From Sergeia podlipaevii (lineage: Eukaryota > Euglenozoa > Kinetoplastea > Trypanosomatida > Trypanosomatidae): a stretch of 64,000 nucleotides of DNA. The stretch's first letter is position 1. Every line of letters starts with the position of its first letter. The DNA lies in the NCBI GenBank assembly GCA_030849805.1, contig JASANZ010002180.1, positions 1 to 64,000 on the forward strand. Reading direction: 5' to 3'. A model generated the notes under the pieces. It was not told where the DNA came from. It did not search any database and saw nothing but the letters and a program-made list of their open reading frames with translations. This document shows, piece after piece, positions 49,035-58,330 of this stretch. The translations under genes and the position numbers were made by a program.

Positions 49035-52000
49035 TCACTGCTGGAGTGTATACCTGAGCTGCTCCGCACGCCGTGCAGCAGCCTGGTCTCCCAACTCCGC
49101 CGCTCTCTCATACAGCGTGAGTGCATCTTCGGGTCTTCCTAGTAGCGCCTCTAAGAGAACCCCATAGTTGTAAGCCGTCATCCGATCCACCGGATCAAGC
49201 TGCAGGCACAGCGTGTACCACTCGGCGGCGGCGTCATAGTCCTTGTCTATAGCCTCACAAATGTAAGCCTGAGCCTTGGCACTAAGGACGGCGAGAGAAG
49301 GAGGAGGGGAGGGAAAGGCCGAGGAAGAGGGCCGCGTGGGATCTCCACAGGCATTGTAGACCCGCTCCCACGCCTCTCTCGCCCCCTCCAAGTCGCCCTC
49401 GCGCAGGAGTGCCCATCCACGCGTCAACCACTGCTTGGCTGCCTCCTCCTTCTCCTGTAGCTGCTGAATTTGCGGTGGATAGCGATGTGGCTGTGCAGAG
49501 AAAGGAGAGGAGGTATTGCCCTTATGTATGGTCTCTCTGTGCTTCATGGATGATCCCCCTTCACTCATCATGCTGGTAGCGTCCATGGTATTAGAGCCCA
49601 CTCCGCTGCCTCCAGTCATCCGTATTGGCTGTTGTTGCTGTAGTGGGTACTGCTTCTTAGCGGAGGCAATGGATAAGTACTGCGCGTAAAGGTCGTCCTT
49701 GGGTTCTTCTATTTCACTCTCACTCTGCCTCTCAGGATCGAGATGACCGTATTGAGGAACTACGCGATGGTCTGAGTGCGGATGCCTAGCCCGCAAGGCA
49801 CTGTCGCTGATGTGCTCACCAGCACCACGATGGCCACCTTCTCTTCCTCCTGTGGCTGCTCCTCGTGCAGGGGTAACGAGGCTCTCATTCAAGCCCATCC
49901 GCTTGCCTCGAGGCCCAAATGGTGAGACATTTATATTACTACTGCTGCCAGCAGCTGGTAAAGGTTTCTCCCGTAGTGAAGGAGTTGCACTCTCCAACGG
50001 CAGCACCAGCTCCAGAACAGCGGCGGGGGTCCTGGCACGAGCCCGCTCAAGCAGCTGTTCAAGACGTCTTTCCTGCTGCACCCGCTGCAAGGCAGTAATC
50101 ACCTGCACTGGGGCCACTGTCGCCACGTTACCACCAGTACCAGTCCCATCGCCGCCCCCCATGGCGTTTGTGCCACCGACAAAACGAGCAATCTCGCCTG
50201 ATAGTGTCTGCGCGGCTACTAGTGTTGCAGCAGTTTCTGATCTGTCCTGCACAATACGCGCCAGCTGCTTTGCATCTGCACGCTCCACGGCCTCCATGAT
50301 GGCGCGCACCCTCTCCTCGACCTCTTGTCGTAGACGAGTGACTTCGAGCTCCGCCGCACGCCGGCGCTCGGAAGTGGGCATGAGTTCCTCCTCGCTTGTC
50401 AGTCGCTTCTCAAACGCCGCCATGCTCTCCCCCAGTGCCGCTGCCGTTCGCTGAATCTCTGCGAGCCGTGATCGGGCCAGCACCGCGGCTTCTTCGATTG
50501 GCGTCACCTCCTTCCCTCTAAAGTCACCCATCACCACACAGCGGCTGCAGGCAAAGGCGTGAGCCTCAGTCACGTAGTATTCCACCGCACGTGATGGGTG
50601 TGCAGGGCAGGCTACAAGACAAGGATCTATTGTGCATTGCAAAAGCAGCCGTGGGAGGACCTGCTGCGGCGTACGCACCGCCAAGGCAGAGCCGCTGGTA
50701 GGATCCACGTACATAGCGCTGTCGTAGCTAGTTCCCTGATGATGATGGTTGTTTGAAAAGGCGATTGGCCCTCTAGTCGATGTGTCCCGGCTGGTGTGGC
50801 CCAGAACAATGTCGCAAATGAGCAGGCACGCTGAGCGGCGAGAGTGGCAATGACGGAATGGTTCCTGCAGAAAGACGGCACATGGGGGAGTAGCAGCAGT
50901 GGGGATACCAGCTCCCGCAGCGTCAACAAACATGGCAGAAGAGCAGCCATAGCGGACGATGTTCATCAATGCGCTACGCTCTCCCACGAGCGCCGCTCTT
51001 GTGCAGGCACCACTGCTACCGCCGCCACCGCCAGTGGCAGCAGCACACTTGCTGAAGCCCACGTAGTGCTCCCTATTTAACACTACTGTCACCGCCATCG
51101 CCTGCAGATGAAGGGGTTGCAGCCCAGTCAGACTTGCCGTCTCCGTGACTGCCACATCGTACCGGGTGTCATCAGGACTGAGGTGCTCCTCCTGCACAGC
51201 CGCAGCTACACGTGACTCCCAAGCTGCCAACAGTGCTTCCTGTTCTGCCTTGGTGAAATTCCCCTGTTGAGAGACGATACGCTGAAATGCAGCAGCACTG
51301 AGATAAAACAGATCCGACTCCGTCATGGGGCGTGAAAGCGCGCCACACATCCTAGACCACACCGACTCGGCTGGGGAGGAAGGAACAAAGGATGGAATTG
51401 CAGTAGTAGCGGCTGCTGCTTGTGGTAGCGGTGGTGGTGGCGACCGATGTGTCTGATGGATGCTGTCGCTGCTCGAGAAGACCCGGTCTTTGTAGTAGGT
51501 TGGAACTCCACGTGCAGCAGCAGCAGCAATCGAAGAAGCACTACGGTGCTGCTCTAGAAAATGCGCTGGATGGCTCCCCCCTGTGGCATGAAGTGTTTCT
51601 TTATCCTCCTCTTCACCACTATCCCTGTCCTCATCTATCTCTTCATACTTATCCACTAGAGGTGGTGGTAGTGGTGTATAGACGTCTTTGTCTTCACCCT
51701 TTTCCACCGCCGCTGATGAGGAAGAAGAAGGTGACAAGTTACCCTTGGTGGGTGGGTAGTGCGGTTCTGGGTACAGGTACGTCCGCGGGTCCGGCTCCGG
51801 ACCAAAGCGGGTGGTCAGTTTCGCAAAGAGCGCTGCTGCATCGTTGTTCTTGCGGTAAGCAGAGAGCATCCCAACAAGAGCCGGGTGCTGCCGACGCAAT
51901 CCATGGGCCGCCAGGAAGGCTTCCAGTCGCTGTTCCACATCTACATCGCACAGCTCAGAGCCATTATCCAGAATGAGATTGCGCATCAACTCCTCTTCAC

Positions 52001-52709
52001 GATTCTCCCATTGCTGGAGAAGAGAAGGAATTTCTGCGATGTATTCCGGTCCATAAACAGAGAGGAACGAGCGCAGCCGCTTGGCATAGTCCTGCAGTTT
52101 GTACTTTTTGTAAAGCTTAGTGAAAGTGTCCACCTCCGGCACCACCTCCACCACGTTGTCAACCAGATGAAGACCCTTGGGGTTGTAGCGCTGCAAGAAA
52201 GCTTCAAGTCGTCTGCGATACCCCGAAATATCAGCAGGGTCGACACTGAAAGAGAAGCCAACCTGGCCACACTCCGTGCCCGCAATACATGTTGTTAGCT
52301 TCCTATGCTCAATAAGATCCTCCACGTTCACAACGAGCGGCGCCGAAGTCCCCACAATGACGTTGCCACCTCCGTCACTTCTCTTCATAGAAGAGTCGGA
52401 TGGTGATATCTCTGTTACTGTGACCGTCACTTCAAGGAGACCCGAGGGATCTGCACACTGGTGCCATGCAGCGGCGCTACACTCATTATTGTCACGATGG
52501 CTAACAGCTGTTTCGTCTAAACGTGCCTCAAAGAATCCCGGTGAAGACTGCACAATCTCCTTGGATGAGAAACTCGACGTGATGTGGGGCAGTGTAGACT
52601 GGGACGCAGTCGCGCCACTCGGCACTACCTCCACCCGAAATACTCTATCGCCCTCGCACGCTGTTGGAGGGATGTTCACAATATTGTGAAGTGAAACAAG
52701 TACAGACAT
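49035..52709 (-). CDS. 1224-aa multi-domain protein: B-box zinc finger, C-terminal TPR, possible PARP-like region
   Basis: N-terminal 150 residues form a beta-rich (C2-like) region. Residues 155-300 are three similar helical units, each 'YRRRLEAFLQRYNPKGLHLV', 'YAKRLRSFLSVYGPEYIAEI' and 'VEQRLEAFLAAHGLRRQHPA'. A Ser/Pro linker follows. Residues about 540-690 contain CAVFLQEPFRHC, SACLLICDIVLGHTSRDTST and TSYDSAMYVDPTSGSALAVR then QQVLPRLLLQ, an order that resembles the second half of a PARP catalytic domain (ADP-ribosyltransferase), although the H-Y-E triad is not visible. Residues 693-735 look like a B-box finger (CPAHPS ... HAFACSRC). Then a coiled coil (735-830) and a C-terminal TPR-like tail (WLTRGWALLREGDLEGAREA; AYNYGVLLEALLGRPEDALT). 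Scaffold role is likely; enzymatic activity is only a possibility. Confidence 0.85.
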   Translation of the reverse strand: MSVLVSLHNIVNIPPTACEGDRVFRVEVVPSGATASQSTLPHITSSFSSKEIVQSSPGFFEARLDETAVSHRDNNECSAAAWHQCADPSGLLEVTVTVTEISPSDSSMKRSDGGGNVIVGTSAPLVVNVEDLIEHRKLTTCIAGTECGQVGFSFSVDPADISGYRRRLEAFLQRYNPKGLHLVDNVVEVVPEVDTFTKLYKKYKLQDYAKRLRSFLSVYGPEYIAEIPSLLQQWENREEELMRNLILDNGSELCDVDVEQRLEAFLAAHGLRRQHPALVGMLSAYRKNNDAAALFAKLTTRFGPEPDPRTYLYPEPHYPPTKGNLSPSSSSSAAVEKGEDKDVYTPLPPPLVDKYEEIDEDRDSGEEEDKETLHATGGSHPAHFLEQHRSASSIAAAAARGVPTYYKDRVFSSSDSIHQTHRSPPPPLPQAAAATTAIPSFVPSSPAESVWSRMCGALSRPMTESDLFYLSAAAFQRIVSQQGNFTKAEQEALLAAWESRVAAAVQEEHLSPDDTRYDVAVTETASLTGLQPLHLQAMAVTVVLNREHYVGFSKCAAATGGGGGSSGACTRAALVGERSALMNIVRYGCSSAMFVDAAGAGIPTAATPPCAVFLQEPFRHCHSRRSACLLICDIVLGHTSRDTSTRGPIAFSNNHHHQGTSYDSAMYVDPTSGSALAVRTPQQVLPRLLLQCTIDPCLVACPAHPSRAVEYYVTEAHAFACSRCVVMGDFRGKEVTPIEEAAVLARSRLAEIQRTAAALGESMAAFEKRLTSEEELMPTSERRRAAELEVTRLRQEVEERVRAIMEAVERADAKQLARIVQDRSETAATLVAAQTLSGEIARFVGGTNAMGGGDGTGTGGNVATVAPVQVITALQRVQQERRLEQLLERARARTPAAVLELVLPLESATPSLREKPLPAAGSSSNINVSPFGPRGKRMGLNESLVTPARGAATGGREGGHRGAGEHISDSALRARHPHSDHRVVPQYGHLDPERQSESEIEEPKDDLYAQYLSIASAKKQYPLQQQQPIRMTGGSGVGSNTMDATSMMSEGGSSMKHRETIHKGNTSSPFSAQPHRYPPQIQQLQEKEEAAKQWLTRGWALLREGDLEGAREAWERVYNACGDPTRPSSSAFPSPPPSLAVLSAKAQAYICEAIDKDYDAAAEWYTLCLQLDPVDRMTAYNYGVLLEALLGRPEDALTLYERAAELGDQAAARRAEQLRYTLQQ

Positions 52710-53461
52710 CGAGAGTTGTGCTTTTTTGAACCTCTCGTATAAATTGGTTTTAAATTGAAAGGAGAAAAAAGTCTAGAAGTTTAAACGGTACTCTTTCTAC
52801 AGATATGAACTATCTATGTATATATTAAGTGTGCAACTAGTTAAATATCTATCTATTGTTGCGTCAACTTTCTGAGAAATAGAAGAAAAATAATGATAGA
52901 AAAAAGTAGAAAGACAAGAAAGAAAGTGTGCGTTATGTAGACTTGCAGTATATTATAGTATAGTAGTTTATATTTAATGCACGTTGCATACACGCTTTGC
53001 TACCGTTCCATATCGTATGCCATATGACTATTTGTGAATTGTTGAATACTGTGAGGAGTCGGGTGTACACGCATACACACACGGCACAATGACAGAAGAG
53101 AAAGAGAAAAAGAGAGAGAAAGAGAAGATATCACACCAATGCAGTTGAAAAGACACAGCAATTTCCAACGCACCGAAATACTCACCAATCTGATCGTCTC
53201 TCGTTAATTTGCTTCCGCCTTCCCTCTATTTTTAAAACAAAGCATGTGTGTGTATGTATGTGTTTGCAATGCGGTAGGTCCCGCTCACCCCACCCCATTT
53301 CTCTGTCTTCCTTTTGGCATCATGTCAGTCGACAAAAATTAGTTCTTCCGCTGAATGAATGGAATGACTATTCAATCCTTTTATACCTCCAACGGAAGGA
53401 GAGAAAGAATGAGTCCGAGTTTGTCCTTAAAAAGAAAAAAAATACTATAATTTGCGGCGCT
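52710..53461. other. Intergenic region
   Basis: AT-rich spacer with a long purine tract at 53094-53129 (pyrimidine on the transcribed strand; candidate signal). No gene seen. Confidence 0.5.
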
Positions 53462-56191
53462 TCATTTCGTGCTCGCCCCATTGTCCTCTTTGGGGCCCGT
53501 GTACCTATTCTTCCCTGATGCTTTACCATGGCTGCCGGTCTTTGCTCCGGTGCGGGTACTTTCGCGGGCATCATGCTCCCGAGCACGAAACATTTCATCC
53601 ACCTTCTTCTGCTCCAGCTCTGAATCCGTCGGGATCCAGAAGAAGGGCTCCTTCTCTGCCTTAATTTTTCTAAAGTTTGGCTCCCAGTCAAAGTTATGCA
53701 ACTTCACGTGGTAGTCGATGCGCTCCCGTTCCCAGCTGTCCCACTTGAGGAACACCTTTTCCTGGTCATCGTGATCCATTGCACCAGCAGTGGTCAAGTT
53801 ATGCATCTGCGTCATGACATCCATGTCATTGAGAATCTTCCCTGGTCCCTCCAGATCAAGTTGGGAGCACAAAAAGGCAATCTCTTCGCACATGTGCTCC
53901 GTCTCATTCCATAAGTAGTGTCCACCGTGGTGGCGAAGTCGGAGAACAATGGGTCGCATAACAGGATCAACATCTTTGCGCATCCGCTGATGTCGCAGTT
54001 TCGCAACATACTTGAGCGCGTTCCATGCAGGCACACGATCATCATCTAGGCATGCAGAAATCATCATGCCGGGGTACGTAACGCGGTCATTGATGTTGTA
54101 GTATGGATCGTAGCGCTTAAGCAGATCGAGGTCACGCTTGCTGTTAAGCGGATCCCCCCAGTCCTCACGCTCAGCGAGAGAAAGAGGGAGGTCAGGGTCA
54201 GCCATAGTGTTGATGATATCCAAAAAAGGAGCACGCATGATGGCGTTGCCAAACAGACCGCAGCCGCGCATGTTCATCGCCGCCGCGATAGGCACACAGC
54301 CAGCGCTGTTGCCAGCAGCCACCATCAGCTCAGGTTTGGTGTACCCCATCTTCACCATGTGCTCGCAGCACGCCACAAAGTCCTGCACCGTCTTCATCTT
54401 ATTTTCTCCCTTGCCCTTCTCTGCCCAGTGAGGAAGCTCACCGCCACCACGCACGTGTGCGAAAGCCACCGTCCAGCGCCGGCGAATCATCCACATGTAC
54501 GGCGCCAGTTGGAAATGCATGCTTGGCACTTCCCCATAAGAGCCGTACACGTATATTAGGCAGTGTTTGGGTAAGTTGGGCTGCGCCTCAAAGTCCGTTG
54601 CCTCCTGCACAAACGCATCTCGGCGCTGGCAGATGGTGATGGGGATCTCAGTGCCATCCTCAGACACGCACACATCGCGGTACATGCTGTAAGGCCACAT
54701 ATAGTCCCATGGCGTGTACTGCTCCGCCTGACGTTGGGTAAAGAGAGCCTCTGGAGCACACGCCCGCGCCGTCTCTGCGGTCACATCAGAGTTAAAATTG
54801 AATACACAGTCGCGGGCAGGTTGGATAATGCTGCTGTACACAAAGCTCATAGAGTCCTGCTTGAAGTTCTTATTGAGGCCAGGAGTAATCGTTGTCAAAG
54901 GAGGAAAATGCAAGACGATGTCCTCACTCCTCGGGGTGGCGACGGCCTGCTCAAGACCACGGCCGCAATTGATAATACGAATGTGCTGAAGTCTCTCAAA
55001 AGCAAAATGCGACTCGTAAAGAACGATGCGACCTTGAAACAGGTCAATGTCTAAAATCTGTGCATCATCGCGATGGGGTACGAGCTCCTTCCACTCGGCA
55101 TTCATGCCATACTTCAGTGCCACCTCGTCGCGAATATAAACGACACGATAATTGGGACCTTTGTCCGATGTCACCATAAGAAAATGCCCATTGTAATGCT
55201 CTAGCCAATTCCATCCGTGTTTCCCTGCTATTTCAACCGGCTTGTTGTCAGCGAAAAAGGAACGTAGGACATGAGGAATAACTGGATAGGACGCAGGCAC
55301 CACCAAAGCGTTACCTTGCACCTTGGAGTCTGAAGTAATTGTGATAAACTGATTGTCTTTTGTTTTGCGCACGTCCACAAAAAATTGTTCGTCGTCGTCC
55401 CGGTACACTTCCACGGGAGGTTCTAGTATACCAGGGCGAATTTCCTGCCTCATCACGCGGTGTGGACGGTTCAAATCATTCGATTCAGTGTAGAAAAACT
55501 GGTTGCCTGACCCAAACTCAATGCTTACAATATTGTTTCCTCGAATCACGTGAAAAAGGCTTGCATTATCGATGCTCCGCACGTGGCAAATGTACCGATC
55601 GCCGCCCTCAATTGAAAGCGTATACGCCAGGTATCTTCCATCTTCTGACACGCGACACACACCAATAGAACAATCCTTATATCCAAAATGCTGCTGCAGT
55701 AAAAGCGGGTTGATCAGCTCCTCCGCGAGCAGGTCTACCTCCCCAAAATTTTTGCGATAGAACCCAATAGAATTAGGGTCCCCCTTAGACACCATGCGTG
55801 TAAAATAGACGTAGTCACCGATCCGCTCCTCGCCCTTGTCAAACCCGCCATCACGAGACGTCACAACCACCTTCGCATCCAGTTCAGCCCAAAGACGACC
55901 CTTTGTGTGTTTAAAGTCAAACTTTGTTTCGATCAGCGAACAGTGCTTCATTTCCTTGTTTACAAAGCTTTGAGTATCTCGATCAAAAAGATCCTCCATG
56001 TAGGAAAACGGATCACTTCTCTGTATCTCCCCATGCATCATAAGCGCCTCTGGGCTCTCCTTTGGCAGCGGACCATCAAGCATAGGCAGCGGATACTTGT
56101 TACGGATTTGAGGGCTAAATTTATTCACAGCTTTCCGCGACAAAGTGTATGCAAAGTTGGAGGTTGGAATCCATGGATAGAGTGCAGTCAT
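53462..56191 (-). CDS. OPB2: Oligopeptidase B-like serine peptidase (S9A)
   Basis: A 909-aa prolyl-oligopeptidase family enzyme. The N-terminal two thirds correspond to the beta-propeller gate; the peptidase domain begins near residue 560 (HCLIYVYGSYGEVPSMHFQL). Catalytic positions: Ser629 in AAGNSAGC, Asp718 in CLDDDRVPAW, and His in RLRHHGGHYLW (about 754-758). FAHVRGGGELPHWAEKGKGE is the typical segment before the nucleophile. It cleaves short peptides, by family after basic residues. Compared with classical oligopeptidase B (about 700-730 aa) it has a longer N-terminus and a 120-aa charged C-terminal extension, as in the trypanosomatid OPB2 form. It sits directly upstream of the NSDHL gene's 3' side, as I recall for Leishmania. 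Confidence 0.95.
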   Translation of the reverse strand: MTALYPWIPTSNFAYTLSRKAVNKFSPQIRNKYPLPMLDGPLPKESPEALMMHGEIQRSDPFSYMEDLFDRDTQSFVNKEMKHCSLIETKFDFKHTKGRLWAELDAKVVVTSRDGGFDKGEERIGDYVYFTRMVSKGDPNSIGFYRKNFGEVDLLAEELINPLLLQQHFGYKDCSIGVCRVSEDGRYLAYTLSIEGGDRYICHVRSIDNASLFHVIRGNNIVSIEFGSGNQFFYTESNDLNRPHRVMRQEIRPGILEPPVEVYRDDDEQFFVDVRKTKDNQFITITSDSKVQGNALVVPASYPVIPHVLRSFFADNKPVEIAGKHGWNWLEHYNGHFLMVTSDKGPNYRVVYIRDEVALKYGMNAEWKELVPHRDDAQILDIDLFQGRIVLYESHFAFERLQHIRIINCGRGLEQAVATPRSEDIVLHFPPLTTITPGLNKNFKQDSMSFVYSSIIQPARDCVFNFNSDVTAETARACAPEALFTQRQAEQYTPWDYMWPYSMYRDVCVSEDGTEIPITICQRRDAFVQEATDFEAQPNLPKHCLIYVYGSYGEVPSMHFQLAPYMWMIRRRWTVAFAHVRGGGELPHWAEKGKGENKMKTVQDFVACCEHMVKMGYTKPELMVAAGNSAGCVPIAAAMNMRGCGLFGNAIMRAPFLDIINTMADPDLPLSLAEREDWGDPLNSKRDLDLLKRYDPYYNINDRVTYPGMMISACLDDDRVPAWNALKYVAKLRHQRMRKDVDPVMRPIVLRLRHHGGHYLWNETEHMCEEIAFLCSQLDLEGPGKILNDMDVMTQMHNLTTAGAMDHDDQEKVFLKWDSWERERIDYHVKLHNFDWEPNFRKIKAEKEPFFWIPTDSELEQKKVDEMFRAREHDARESTRTGAKTGSHGKASGKNRYTGPKEDNGASTK

Positions 56192-56702
56192 GTTTATGTG
56201 TATTTTTCTTCTTTCACAGAGATTCTCGATTTCCTATCTTCTTCTGCTTCTCATAGAAATGAAAGTACAACTTGGAATAATAAAAAAAGAGAGAAAAAAA
56301 AAAGAGAAATGATTGCATTAGTGCAGAGGTGGATCTACAGTTGTTATGGCGAAAATGCGATTTTCACACATATAGTAAGTCTCACAAAGATCAAAGTAGA
56401 CCTGAAAGAACAATAGTATTCTTCTCTTATTCCTTTATGAGAGTGTTGGTTTCAATAAAAGAAAATATGTCCTTCTTTGTATCATAAGACATTATATCCC
56501 ATATACAAAAGAAAAAAAGAAATACGTGCGTAATGGCGTATATGAAATAATCGCTCAGACTACATATGTGTATTCTTTTTCTTTTGTGACAGAAAGCAAC
56601 CTCCATTTCCGTTCAATCAAATGTAACAATAAGCATATGACACTTTTAAAGTATTCTTCTTTTTTTTTTTTTTGAAACGATAAAAAGAAAGAAAAAAAAC
56701 TG
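56192..56702. other. Intergenic region
   Basis: Purine tract 56278-56311 (splice signal for the peptidase gene) and a T run at 56660-56673. No gene seen. Confidence 0.55.
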
Positions 56703-57926
56703 CTAACCCGTCTTGTGGGCCTGGATATCAATCTTTTGTTGAGAACCAATCGAAAGACCTGCAATAGAGCTGTGGTCCTGCTCATTGAACTTGGGAAGCC
56801 AGTTGATCTTAAACCACTCAATAGTGTCAGACCAACCCTCAGTAAACGGAATGATAGGTTGGAATTTAAGATCGTTCTCAGCGGCATCAATACGGAACCA
56901 CCTGTTCATAGTGAGGACAAAGAGATTGAAAATGTTAAGTTTGAATGTGGTTTTCATCATCCAACCCAAAAACTCTGCTACAAGCGCTGCAAAGTAGAGA
57001 AAAAGAAAAGGGTAGTGAAACTTCTTTTGAATAGAAGCAAAGCCCATCCCAACAATCGCCTTATCAAGCTCCTTCCAGAAGACACAGTATGCAGCGGGTT
57101 CGGGGTGAGTGTCTCCATCGGTGCAAATATAGAACTTGCCAATGACTGGCGAGCCCTTGTACAACTGTCTCTCTGCAATGATTAGACCGTGACAGTAGTT
57201 ATCGACATGGGTAAAACAAATGCGATTGTTTCCCTCACCAAATATGCGCAGCTTCCCTGTACCAGCAGCCTCTAACATATTGCTGAGGAAAAGATTGTCA
57301 CGTGGACCATATACCTGATGAGGAGCAACGGTGACGCCCCACAGATCATCGCCACACGCCGCTGTCACCGCCATCTCACCCTTCGCCTTGTATTCAGCGT
57401 ACAATTGCATATAGCTGTCAAGAGGGAGCTTTGGCATCTCATCTTCAGTTAGCCCATCTACATTAGGTGAATGAAAGAGGCTACCCTTAAAGCGGGTGGA
57501 AGGCGAGCCACTGAAAACCAATTTCTTGACACCATGTTCCTTGCATGCCTTGACCACGTTGACAGTGCCTCCGTAGTTTACCTTCTCGTACAAATCTCGG
57601 GGATGGAAGGGGCCAACAGCCGCGGCTAAATGCCAAACGCAGTCAGAGCCCTTAATCGAAGCGGACACGTCATTGTAATTGGTAATATCACCGACTACGT
57701 ACTCGATGGCAGGGTTAATCCACGCGCCAATTGCCTTTTCCTTTGAAACGATATCAAAGCATACAACCTTCTCTGCTCCCCTCTCCACGAGCATCTCAAT
57801 CAGTCGCGTACCCACAAATCCAGTGCCTCCCGTCACCACGCACACTTTCGGCACGGGTGGAAACGGCTGCTGTGCAGCCTTCAGCTGGAGAGGAGAAAGA
57901 GCAGGATTGAATGTTTGAGAAGGCAT
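56703..57926 (-). CDS. 3-beta-HSD family sterol C-3 dehydrogenase (NSDHL/ERG26-like)
   Basis: A 407-aa short-chain dehydrogenase of the 3-beta-hydroxysteroid dehydrogenase family, from the ATG at 57926 (MPSQTFNPALSPLQLKAAQQ). Rossmann motif VCVVTGGTGFVGTRLIEMLV, acidic residue in VVCFDIV suggesting NAD preference, DCVWHLAAAVGPF, VNYGGTVNVVKACKEHGVKK, LVFSGSPST, catalytic Y-x3-K in MQLYAEYKAKGE, and VAPHQVYGPRDNLF. A hydrophobic stretch near the C-terminus (FLFLYFAALVAEFLGWMMK) suggests ER or lipid-droplet membrane attachment, as in NSDHL, which oxidises the C-3 hydroxyl during C-4 demethylation in sterol synthesis. The frame is open 16 codons upstream, but the chosen start fits the family better. 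Confidence 0.93.
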   Translation of the reverse strand: MPSQTFNPALSPLQLKAAQQPFPPVPKVCVVTGGTGFVGTRLIEMLVERGAEKVVCFDIVSKEKAIGAWINPAIEYVVGDITNYNDVSASIKGSDCVWHLAAAVGPFHPRDLYEKVNYGGTVNVVKACKEHGVKKLVFSGSPSTRFKGSLFHSPNVDGLTEDEMPKLPLDSYMQLYAEYKAKGEMAVTAACGDDLWGVTVAPHQVYGPRDNLFLSNMLEAAGTGKLRIFGEGNNRICFTHVDNYCHGLIIAERQLYKGSPVIGKFYICTDGDTHPEPAAYCVFWKELDKAIVGMGFASIQKKFHYPFLFLYFAALVAEFLGWMMKTTFKLNIFNLFVLTMNRWFRIDAAENDLKFQPIIPFTEGWSDTIEWFKINWLPKFNEQDHSSIAGLSIGSQQKIDIQAHKTG

Positions 57927-58330
57927 TTTTCCTGACTTTGTGTGTGAGAAACACTTGATTGACAACTCAAGCAAAATCTAAATGCCAGCTTAATAAATAA
58001 AAAAAAGGAAAAAAATGTTGTCGTCTTTTTTTTGTTATTGTTTCAATCGCTGCGTAAAATAGTAATGGGCTTTGAGTATAGAATATATATTCTGACTTGG
58101 AATCAAAAGCAAAAAAAAATTTTTAAAGATATATCAGGGATAAAAATCAAATAAATACATTTTTACATTTTTATAAGGCTGTAAAACCCAAAAGAAAAAA
58201 TGCATAAAATGACAGTTTTGAAATAATGATTCCTTTATTGTGTTTGACTGTCGCCTTCATTATTTTAATGAAATACCCGCAATGATTGTGCTTGTTGTCG
58301 CCGTTGCGTAGTGCATCTCCCCACCTAATC
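57927..58330. other. Intergenic region
   Basis: AT-rich spacer with A/T runs at 57997-58014, 58027-58036 and 58111-58125. No gene seen. Confidence 0.5.
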
